Shown here in pieces: positions 1 to 5,735 of a DNA stretch of 5,995 nt. A program made the position numbers and the translations under genes. The notes under the pieces were generated by a model that was given only the letters and a program-made list of their open reading frames with translations, was not told the DNA's origin and ran no database searches. Every line of letters starts with the position of its first letter. Position 1 is the stretch's first letter. This DNA comes from Buttiauxella sp035271705 (lineage in GTDB: Bacteria; Pseudomonadota; Gammaproteobacteria; Enterobacterales; Enterobacteriaceae): the NCBI RefSeq assembly GCF_035271705.1, contig NZ_DATERI010000021.1:1-5995 (forward strand). Reading direction: 5' to 3'.

Positions 1-34
1 TGTGGGGCATGACTCGTGACTGTCAGGAACGAGT

Positions 35-949
35 ATGAAACCACTGCTGGATGTGTTGATAATTCTCGATACCCTCGATAAAGAAGGGAGCTTTGCTGCG
101 GCGGCAACAAAGCTCTTTAAAACGCCTTCCGCGCTCAGTTACACCGTTCAAAAACTCGAGAACGATCTCAATATCCAGATTCTTGACCGCTCAGGTCACC
201 GTGCACGATTTACGCGAACCGGCCAGCTCCTGTTGGAAAAAGGCCGTGAAGTGCTGCATACGGTGCGCGAACTTGAACAGCAAGCTATCAAATTGCATCA
301 GGGGTGGGAGAACGAACTGGTGATCGGCGTGGATGATTCGTTTCCGTTTTCACTGCTGACTCCCCTCATTGAAGCGTTCTATAAAAATTACAGTGTGACG
401 CGGCTGAAATTCATCAACGGTGTGCTGGGGGGCTCATGGGAAGCGCTCACCGAAGGGCGTGCCGATATTATCGTCGGAGCGATGAGCGATCCCCCTTCAA
501 TCAGCGGCTTCGGTTTTACCTTGCTCGGCCAACTCGAAAGCATATTTGTCGTTGCTCCGCATCATCCGCTAGCGGACGCCGAAGAGCCGCTGAACCGGCG
601 CGTTATAAAACGCAGCCGCGCAGTGATCGTCGGGGATACTTCGCGCCTTGAACCGTCACGTTCGATGCATTTACTCGAAGATCAAGAGGCCATCACCGTC
701 TTTGATTTCAAAACCAAACTCGAATTGCAGATAAGCGGCATTGGCTGCGGCTACGTTCCGCGTTACATGGCGCAGCGTTTTATCGAAAGCGGGGTTTTAA
801 TCGAAAAACAAGTGACTTCCCATGTGCCATTTGTCCCGGTGTGGATTGGCTGGAACGAGCAAACCGCAGGGCTTGCCAGCGAATGGTGGCGCGAACAAAT
901 TGTCACAAATCCTGAAATCGCGGGGGTGTATGGAACCTTGCAAAAATAA
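35..949 (+). CDS. yeeY: LysR-family transcriptional regulator, YeeY
   Basis: This is a full-length LysR-type DNA-binding regulator of 304 residues, the usual size for the family. The N-terminal winged helix-turn-helix covers about residues 3-62, with the helix pair around 18-42 (GSFAAAATKLFKTPSALSYT) and the family-typical LENDLNIQILDR stretch after it. A linker helix (about 63-92) leads to the effector-binding domain (about 93-295), which starts NELVIGVDDSFPFSLLTPLIEAF. The sequence matches E. coli YeeY along its whole length as I recall it, including LKFINGVLGGSW, FDFKTKLELQISG and PVWIGWNEQTAGLAS. The ATG at 35 has an AGGAA Shine-Dalgarno five bases upstream. The effector and regulon are not known to me. 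Unlike many LysR genes it is not divergent from a target but points the same way as the aminotransferase and importer genes, which are candidate targets by position only. Confidence 0.93.
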   Translation: MKPLLDVLIILDTLDKEGSFAAAATKLFKTPSALSYTVQKLENDLNIQILDRSGHRARFTRTGQLLLEKGREVLHTVRELEQQAIKLHQGWENELVIGVDDSFPFSLLTPLIEAFYKNYSVTRLKFINGVLGGSWEALTEGRADIIVGAMSDPPSISGFGFTLLGQLESIFVVAPHHPLADAEEPLNRRVIKRSRAVIVGDTSRLEPSRSMHLLEDQEAITVFDFKTKLELQISGIGCGYVPRYMAQRFIESGVLIEKQVTSHVPFVPVWIGWNEQTAGLASEWWREQIVTNPEIAGVYGTLQK

Positions 950-1049
950 TACGAATGGGCGAGTGGCGAAGCCTGCACCTCACATCTATGGTTAATAATG
1001 GGGCTATATCTCTAAATCTTTTTAAAATGTCTTCGCGTTTAAATTCTCT

Positions 1050-1077
1050 CCTCTGCTTGGTTTTGCAGAGGTTTTTT
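1050..1077 (+). terminator. Intrinsic terminator in the aminotransferase leader
   Basis: A perfect 7-bp stem (CCTCTGC at 1050-1056, GCAGAGG at 1065-1071) with an 8-base loop is followed at once by six Ts (1072-1077). It lies about 100 bp after the yeeY stop and could simply end yeeY. However, the T-run ends only six bases before the Shine-Dalgarno of the next gene, which leaves no room for a promoter in between. The aminotransferase message must therefore pass this terminator, or start inside it, so it may act as an attenuator. I did not find an obvious competing anti-terminator arm upstream. Confidence 0.8.
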
Positions 1078-1083
1078 GTGCGC

Positions 1084-1089
1084 AAGGAG
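1084..1089 (+). promoter_or_regulatory. Ribosome binding site of the aminotransferase gene
   Basis: AAGGAG lies five bases before the ATG at 1095. This strong site confirms that start, and the encoded N-terminus lines up with that of E. coli GabT. It begins six bases after the terminator T-run. Confidence 0.85.
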
Positions 1090-1094
1090 TCTGT

Positions 1095-2393
1095 ATGAAG
1101 CAAACCAATCAGCAATGGCAGTCACGGCGTGAGCAAGCAGTTCCGCATGGAGTCGGCAATGCGTTGTCGGTCTACGTTGAAAAAGCGAGAAATGCAGAAA
1201 TTTGGGACGTGGAAGGCAAACGCTATATTGATTTCGCTTCTGGTATTGCAGTGCTGAATACCGGGCATAACCATCCAGCAGTCATTGACGCGGTGCGTCA
1301 ACAGCTTGAACAATTTACCCATCCTTGTTTCCAGGTCACGCCTTACGGCAACTATATCGAACTTGCCGAACGGCTGAATACACTGGTGCCGATAAGCGCG
1401 CCTTGCCAAACCTTGTTGCTGACAACGGGGGCGGAGGCGGTGGAAAATGCCATTAAAGTGGCGCGTATTGCGACTGGGCGTTCGGCCATTATCGCATTTC
1501 GTGGCGCGTTCCATGGGCGCACGCTGCTGGGCATGGCGTTAACGGGCAAAGTTCAACCATATAAAAAAGGTTATGGTCCATTCCCTGCCGGAATTTATCA
1601 CGCACCTTATCCTGCCGCGTATCTTGGTGTGAGTGACACCCAGGCACTGGCGTCACTGGCAGGTATTTTTGCCGCTGATGTCTCACCCGATGAAGTCGCC
1701 GCCATTATTATTGAACCGGTGCAAGGGGAAGGGGGCTTCTACGCCGCATCGCCTTCCTTTATGAAACAACTACGTGCGCTGTGTGACAAACACGGTATCG
1801 TATTGATTGCCGACGAAATTCAAAGTGGTTTTTGCCGTACCGGTAAAACCTTTGCCATTGAACACAGCGGCGTGGAACCGGATCTCGTCACCATGGCGAA
1901 AAGCCTGGCGGGCGGTTTCCCGTTGTCTGCGTTAGTCGGCAAGAAATCGCTGTTTGATAAAGCGATGCCGGGTGGTTTGGGTGGTACGTATGCAGGGTCA
2001 CCCGTGGCGATTGCAGCGGCGTTGGCCGTTACCGAAATCATAGAAAAGGAAAGTCTCAACACGCGCGCACAAGAAATTGGTGAGCTAATCACCCGTCGTT
2101 TACAGGAGATGGCAGAGCAATTTGACTGCATCGGCGATGTGCGCGGATACGGAGCGATGATTGCGATGGAATTGGTGGAAGAGCGTGACAGCCATCGCCC
2201 GAATAAAGAATTAACTCAGGCAATTGTCAAAGAAGCCGGCAAGCAGGGACTGGTTTTATTGTCCTGTGGCGTGCGTGCTAATGTGATTCGTTTTCTCGTC
2301 CCATTAACAGCTGAAAAAGAAATTGTTAATGAGGGTCTTAACATCTTGTCTTCTTGCCTCGAATTAGTGCAAAATACGCGCCTCACTAAATGA
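1095..2393 (+). CDS. gabT: GabT-type 4-aminobutyrate (omega-amine) aminotransferase
   Basis: This is a complete class III, PLP-dependent aminotransferase of 432 residues (E. coli GabT has 426). GabT moves the amino group of 4-aminobutyrate to 2-oxoglutarate, giving succinate semialdehyde and glutamate in the cytosol. Visible family features are TTGAEAVE at 110-117 (cofactor phosphate contact), FHGR at 139-142 (ring stacking region), EPVQGEGG at 207-214, IADEIQSG at 238-245 with Asp240 and Gln243, the Schiff-base Lys269 in MAKSLAGG, and Thr298 in GGTYAGS. These equal the E. coli GabT positions plus one, so the enzyme should be active. It resembles GabT more than PuuE, for example in GEGGFYAASPSFMKQLRALCD. 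It appears to be a paralogue outside the classical gab operon and sits beside a putrescine importer, so GABA derived from putrescine is a reasonable substrate. Other omega-amino acids or diamines are possible. The gene is preceded and followed by terminators. Family assignment is firm; substrate and the symbol are less sure. Confidence 0.88.
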   Translation: MKQTNQQWQSRREQAVPHGVGNALSVYVEKARNAEIWDVEGKRYIDFASGIAVLNTGHNHPAVIDAVRQQLEQFTHPCFQVTPYGNYIELAERLNTLVPISAPCQTLLLTTGAEAVENAIKVARIATGRSAIIAFRGAFHGRTLLGMALTGKVQPYKKGYGPFPAGIYHAPYPAAYLGVSDTQALASLAGIFAADVSPDEVAAIIIEPVQGEGGFYAASPSFMKQLRALCDKHGIVLIADEIQSGFCRTGKTFAIEHSGVEPDLVTMAKSLAGGFPLSALVGKKSLFDKAMPGGLGGTYAGSPVAIAAALAVTEIIEKESLNTRAQEIGELITRRLQEMAEQFDCIGDVRGYGAMIAMELVEERDSHRPNKELTQAIVKEAGKQGLVLLSCGVRANVIRFLVPLTAEKEIVNEGLNILSSCLELVQNTRLTK

Positions 2394-2401
2394 GAACAAA
2401 A

Positions 2402-2431
2402 AACCGACGTAAACACGTCGGTTATTTTTTT
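2402..2431 (+). terminator. Intrinsic terminator after the aminotransferase gene
   Basis: A perfect 9-bp stem (AACCGACGT at 2402-2410, ACGTCGGTT at 2415-2423) closes a four-base AAAC loop and is followed by an A and seven Ts (2425-2431). It begins eight bases after the aminotransferase stop codon. It should largely separate this gene from plaP, which would then need its own promoter. The run of As on the left side could allow some function on the other strand. Confidence 0.92.
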
Positions 2432-2517
2432 GCATTAAGTTCAAGCAGTTAAACAGGCATTCGCCAAAAAAAACAAGAGGCCGGGCTTCGTACCGGATAG
2501 ATATTAGCTTTTAAAAA

Positions 2518-2528
2518 ACGACAGTCGT
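2518..2528. promoter_or_regulatory. Short palindrome upstream of plaP, possible operator
   Basis: ACGAC-A-GTCGT is a perfect five-plus-five inverted repeat with a one-base centre, 70 bp before the plaP start. The gap between the terminator and plaP (2432-2598) holds no gene and no convincing -35/-10 pair; the best match I could make (TTCGTA at 2487, TTTAAA at 2510, spacer 17) is weak. The palindrome could bind a dimeric regulator, but I do not recognise it as a known site. Confidence 0.25.
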
Positions 2529-2586
2529 GTCGCCGAGGAAATTCAGATGGGGCAGCTTTTTGCTTTTGCACAGGTATTCACCGTTT

Positions 2587-2593
2587 GGGGGAA
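2587..2593 (+). promoter_or_regulatory. Ribosome binding site deciding the plaP start
   Basis: GGGGGAA lies five bases before the ATG at 2599. It supports that ATG over an in-frame GTG at 2527, whose 24 extra codons would give a charged, non-conserved extension and which lacks a clear Shine-Dalgarno. Confidence 0.8.
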
Positions 2594-2598
2594 TAACC

Positions 2599-3963
2599 AT
2601 GTCGCTTAACGTCACCACAGGTGCAAAATCTCGTGTTGAACTCCGTAAGAGTCTTACGCTCATGCCGGTAGTTATGATAGGCCTTGCTTATATGCAGCCT
2701 ATGACCTTGTTCGATACATTTGGGATTGTATCTGGCCTTACCGACGGACATGTCGCTACGGCTTACGCGTTTGCCCTTGTGGCAATTTTGTTCACCGCGT
2801 TAAGTTATGGAAAGCTAGTACGCCGCTTCCCATCTGCGGGTTCCGCTTATACCTACGCTCAAAAAGCAATCCACCCCGTGGTTGGCTTTATGGTGGGCTG
2901 GTCTGCGTTGCTTGATTATTTGTTTATGCCGATGATCAACATTCTGCTGGCTAAAATCTATTTTGAAGCCTTAGTACCGTCTATCCCGTCGTGGATTTTC
3001 GTGGTGCTTCTGGTTGGCTTTATGACTATCTCCAATCTGCGCGGCATTAAAACCGTGGCAAACTTCAACAGCCTGATTGTTGTGTTGCAGATGGTGGTGA
3101 TGGTTGTGATTACCGGTCTGGTGATTTACGGCGTCGCCCATGGCGAAGGTGCTGGCACGTTAACCAGTACGCGGCCATTCTGGTCAGAGAACGCAAATGT
3201 GGTGCCGATGATTACGGGTGCGACCATATTATGCTTCTCGTTCCTCGGATTTGACGGCATTAGCTCGCTGTCCGAAGAAACCAAAGATGCAGGGCGTGTT
3301 ATCCCGAAAGCGATTTTCTTGACTGCCCTGATTGGCGGCGTGATCTTCGTTGTGGTGTCCTACTTCCTGCAACTGTACTTCCCGGATATTTCTCGCTTCC
3401 AGGATCCGGATGCATCACAGCCAGAAATCATGCTGTTCGTGGCAGGTAAAACCTTCCAGTTCGGTATCCTGATTTTCTCCTGTGTGACCGTTCTGGCTTC
3501 GGGTATGGCGGCACACGCGGGCGTTTCTCGCCTGATGTATGTGATGGGCCGTGATGGTGTGTTCCCGGAGCGTTTCTTCGGCTACATTCATCCGCAATGG
3601 CGTACCCCTGCGCTGAACGTGGTTCTGGTGGGTATCATTGCACTGTTCGCCGTCAAGTTTGACCTGGTCACTGCAACGGCACTGATTAACTTTGGTGCGC
3701 TGGTGGCGTTCACCTTCGTGAACCTGTCGGTGATTTCCCAGTTCTGGATCCGCGAAGGCCGTAACAAGTCCATTAAAGATCACATCAACTATCTGGTGTT
3801 GCCATTGTGTGGTGCGCTGACAGTAGGTGCGCTGTGGCTTAACCTGGAAGAAAGTTCGATGATTCTGGGGCTGATTTGGGCGGCTATTGGCCTGACCTAT
3901 CTGGCCTTCGTGACGCGTCGCTTCCGTAATCCGGTTCCGCAATTCAACGAAGATTTAGCGTAA
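2599..3963 (+). CDS. plaP: Putrescine importer PlaP (YeeF), APC superfamily permease
   Basis: This inner-membrane amino acid/polyamine permease of 454 residues matches E. coli PlaP (about 452) nearly throughout. PlaP is a proton-motive-force driven importer with a preference for putrescine. About twelve hydrophobic segments are visible, the first around residues 21-46 after a short charged N-terminus. Conserved stretches include MTLFDTFGIVSGLTDGH (35-51), FPSAGSAYTYAQKAI (77-91), GFDGISSLSEETKDA (217-231, the APC signature region) and MAAHAGVSRLMYVMGRDGVFP (303-323, cited by position). The start is set at the ATG with a strong GGGGGAA site; residues from there align with the E. coli protein. 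It lies downstream of a GabT-type aminotransferase, across a terminator, and converges on sbcB. Together with the aminotransferase it suggests uptake and use of putrescine, which is an inference. It is intact and shows no oddity in codon use. Confidence 0.95.
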   Translation: MSLNVTTGAKSRVELRKSLTLMPVVMIGLAYMQPMTLFDTFGIVSGLTDGHVATAYAFALVAILFTALSYGKLVRRFPSAGSAYTYAQKAIHPVVGFMVGWSALLDYLFMPMINILLAKIYFEALVPSIPSWIFVVLLVGFMTISNLRGIKTVANFNSLIVVLQMVVMVVITGLVIYGVAHGEGAGTLTSTRPFWSENANVVPMITGATILCFSFLGFDGISSLSEETKDAGRVIPKAIFLTALIGGVIFVVVSYFLQLYFPDISRFQDPDASQPEIMLFVAGKTFQFGILIFSCVTVLASGMAAHAGVSRLMYVMGRDGVFPERFFGYIHPQWRTPALNVVLVGIIALFAVKFDLVTATALINFGALVAFTFVNLSVISQFWIREGRNKSIKDHINYLVLPLCGALTVGALWLNLEESSMILGLIWAAIGLTYLAFVTRRFRNPVPQFNEDLA

Positions 3964-3987
3964 AGCTGCAGTCGAAAAAGGCCGCGA

Positions 3988-4006
3988 AAGCTAACACTGT
4001 TAGTTT
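3988..4006 (+). terminator. Weak hairpin after plaP, possible terminator
   Basis: CTAACA-C-TGTTAG (3991-4003) forms an inverted repeat that extends to nine pairs (3988-4006) if one G-T pair is allowed. Only three Ts follow, so termination here is doubtful. It begins 24 bases after the plaP stop. The GC-rich hairpins of the adjacent repeats may instead end plaP transcription. Confidence 0.3.
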
Positions 4007-4012
4007 AAGAAC

Positions 4013-4100
4013 GAGATATCCGGGGCGACCACCGGGTTTGGCGTCCCTCCGGGAACCAAATCCCGGTGTTTCCCCTCATTCATTGGCTTAAGTGAATAAT
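4013..4100. repeat. 88-bp repeat, copy 1
   Basis: The hairpin is best paired in this copy: the 12-base left arm (4030-4041) pairs with 4056-4068 apart from one bulged T, and TCCC/GGGA closes a three-base loop. I take it as the reference unit. It differs from copy 2 at four positions. Confidence 0.9.
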
Positions 4101-4188
4101 GAGATATCCGGGGCGACCACCGGGTTTGGCGTCCCTCTGGGAATCAAATCCCGGTGTTTCCTCTCATTCATTGGCTTAAGTGAATAAC
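4101..4188. repeat. 88-bp repeat, copy 2
   Basis: It differs from copy 1 at unit positions 38 (loop), 44, 62 and 88, all C/T changes. The changes at 44 and 62 turn G-C pairs into G-U pairs in a + strand RNA, so the fold is kept. Confidence 0.9.
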
Positions 4189-4276
4189 GAGATATCCGGG
4201 GCGACCACCGGGTTTAGTGTCCCTCCGGGAACCAAATCCCGATGTTTCCCCTAATTCATTGGCTTAAGTGAACGGT
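4189..4276. repeat. 88-bp repeat, copy 3 (most diverged)
   Basis: It differs from copy 1 at unit positions 28, 30, 54 and 65 and at three bases in the last six, where the similarity fades after AAGTGAA (ending 4272). The changes at 28 and 54 break pairs in a + strand RNA but leave G-U pairs in a - strand RNA. It ends 21 bases before the sbcB stop. Confidence 0.88.
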
Positions 4277-4297
4277 GTTATCGGTTAACCACGATTA

Positions 4298-5725
4298 TTA
4301 ACCCACCAAAAACTGCGCGTACTCAAACAATGCCTTAAGTAACGCAGTCTTTTCTTTATCATCTTCATGCAGGTTATACAGCGCTTCCAGTTCTTGCGCG
4401 TAGGCTTGCAACGCTTCCTGAGATAACACATCACGACGGTGCTGCAACCAGCGCTGCTGCTCGGCTTCATCCAGGGTACCCGGGAAGTTACGCGCCCGAT
4501 AATTAAACAGCAATCTCTCAATACGCTTATCGGCAAAAGTAATATCCAGCGCGGGCAGATTCTGAGGATCGGTTTGCAGCACTATGCGCATAGCTGCGCG
4601 GTCGGCATCGCTGAAAAAGCCGTTGTACAGTTGCGCATCGATATTATCGGAAGGCACAAAAGGCTCTGCTTCTGCAAAGATAGCCAGCGCTTTTTCACGC
4701 ACCAAAGGGTGCTCGCGCAGCAACTTCAGGTTATCCAGACAACGCTTACGATCGATTCCTAACCGTTCCGCATCTTCCGGTCTGAGTGTGTTAGCGACCG
4801 CCAGAACCGGGCATTTATTCAGATGCACCAGTTTTATCGGCACGGCTGCAGCATCGCCCAGTGCGGCTTTCGGTGTATATAAACGTTCGCGTAACGTATC
4901 AGCGTCCAGCTCCAGCAACGGCGAAATATCACCCGCTAAATCCACCATAATCACCGCATTTTTGTTATCCGGGTGCCAGGCCAGCGGGGCAATCCAACTG
5001 GTGTTTCCGCGCCATGCGCCAAACATTCCCGAGACATGTACCAGCGGTTTCATCTGCGGAATATCAATCAATGTGGTGAGTTTGTGCTTGGAGCGGTAGC
5101 TGTAGAGATAATCAAACAGGCGTGGCTGGCGAGTTTTGACCAGTTGCGCCATCGCGATGGTGGCGTACACGTCGGACATCGCATCATGCGCGTTAGCATG
5201 TTCAATACCGTTGGCTTTGGTCAAATGTTCGAGGCGAAAACTTGGCAACCCTTCATCGTTCTCCGGCCAGACAATGCCTTCCGGGCGCAGCGCATAACAG
5301 GCACGCATCACGTCGAGCAAATCCCAGCGCGAGTTATCGTTCTGCCAGCTCCAGCCATAGGGATCATAAAAGTTGCGGTAGAAAATATTACGCGTGACTT
5401 CGTCATCAAAACGCACGTTGTTGTAGCCGACGACACAGGTTTTCGGCAGCGTAAAAATAGAATGGATACGTTTAGCAAAATCCGCTTCATTGACGCCCTG
5501 CTTAAGAGCTTGCTGCGGTGTAATGCCGGTAATCATTACCGCTTCTGGCTGAGGCAAATAGTCATCTGCTGGTTTGCAGTAAAAGACTTCCGGTTCGCCA
5601 ATAACGTTAAATTGAGAGTCAGTGCGAATAGCCGCGAATTGCGCTGGGCGGTCAAGGGACGGGCTTTTGCCGAAAGTTTCATAATCATGAAAAAGGAAGG
5701 TCGGTTGTTGCGTTGTATTGTCCAA
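4298..5725 (-). CDS. sbcB: Exodeoxyribonuclease I (ExoI)
   Basis: This is the full 475-residue ExoI, the same length as in E. coli. The enzyme degrades single-stranded DNA from 3' to 5', releasing mononucleotides, acts in recombination and mismatch repair, and binds the C-terminus of SSB. The DEDDh exonuclease domain (about 9-200) shows FHDYETFG with Asp14 and Glu16, Asp107 in VRFDDEVTRN, and His180 and Asp185 in NAHDAMSDVYA, each one position before the E. coli residue. The SH3-like part (about 201-353) contains PQMKPLVHVSGMFGAWRGNT, and the helical C-terminal domain (about 360-475) contains QLYNGFFSDADRAAM and LLFNYRARNFPGTLDEAEQQRW (cited by position). No ATG lies in frame before an upstream stop (TAA TAA, about 5761-5766), and the only suitable start is TTG at 5725-5723, with GGAAG five bases away. 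It converges on plaP across the repeats. Confidence 0.96.
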   Translation of the reverse strand: MDNTTQQPTFLFHDYETFGKSPSLDRPAQFAAIRTDSQFNVIGEPEVFYCKPADDYLPQPEAVMITGITPQQALKQGVNEADFAKRIHSIFTLPKTCVVGYNNVRFDDEVTRNIFYRNFYDPYGWSWQNDNSRWDLLDVMRACYALRPEGIVWPENDEGLPSFRLEHLTKANGIEHANAHDAMSDVYATIAMAQLVKTRQPRLFDYLYSYRSKHKLTTLIDIPQMKPLVHVSGMFGAWRGNTSWIAPLAWHPDNKNAVIMVDLAGDISPLLELDADTLRERLYTPKAALGDAAAVPIKLVHLNKCPVLAVANTLRPEDAERLGIDRKRCLDNLKLLREHPLVREKALAIFAEAEPFVPSDNIDAQLYNGFFSDADRAAMRIVLQTDPQNLPALDITFADKRIERLLFNYRARNFPGTLDEAEQQRWLQHRRDVLSQEALQAYAQELEALYNLHEDDKEKTALLKALFEYAQFLVG

Positions 5726-5730
5726 GTTTA

Positions 5731-5735
5731 CTTCC
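5731..5735 (-). promoter_or_regulatory. Ribosome binding site deciding the TTG start of sbcB
   Basis: GGAAG on the minus strand lies five bases before TTG (5725-5723). Because no in-frame ATG or better-placed codon lies between the upstream stop and residue 14, this site fixes the start. The TTG falls where E. coli SbcB has its second methionine. Confidence 0.7.

Larger units (their letters stand above)
4013..4276. repeat. Array of three tandem 88-bp hairpin repeats
   Basis: Three head-to-tail units with an exact 88-bp period fill most of the gap between convergent plaP and sbcB. The units start at 4013, 4101 and 4189, each with GAGATATCCGGGGCGACC. Each unit can form a GC-rich hairpin (unit positions 10-63): GGGG/CCCC outside, then CACCGGGTTTGG against CCAAA-T-CCCGGTG with one bulged base, then TCCC-TCC-GGGA at the tip. 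A second small inverted repeat, ATTCA/TGAAT, follows at 66-85 around CTTAAG. A remnant resembling the unit end (TTTAAGAAC, 4004-4012) precedes the first copy. The period is not a multiple of three and stops are frequent, so it is not coding. It does not look like REP/BIME, ERIC or the boxC element as I know them. It may be a palindromic intergenic repeat, a bidirectional terminator or tandem small RNA units. Confidence 0.93.

Noticed and set aside
1..38. Possible 3' end of yeeZ, which precedes yeeY in E. coli
   Set aside because: All three frames stop by position 38 (TGA at 10, 17 and 36), and none shows a C-terminus I can match to YeeZ.
964..977. Sigma-54-like TGGC...TGCA element before the aminotransferase gene
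   Set aside because: The spacing between GG and GC is eight bases, not the required ten.
2527..2598. Longer plaP reading from GTG 2527
   Set aside because: The 24 added residues do not match PlaP and there is no clear ribosome site, while ATG 2599 has a strong one.
3415..3942. 175-codon open frame on the minus strand inside plaP
   Set aside because: It is antisense to a well-conserved gene, has no family likeness and no sign of its own start signals.
4013..4276. CRISPR array or phage attachment site as explanation of the repeats
   Set aside because: The units are contiguous with no unique spacers, no cas or integrase gene is near, and no tRNA end is present.
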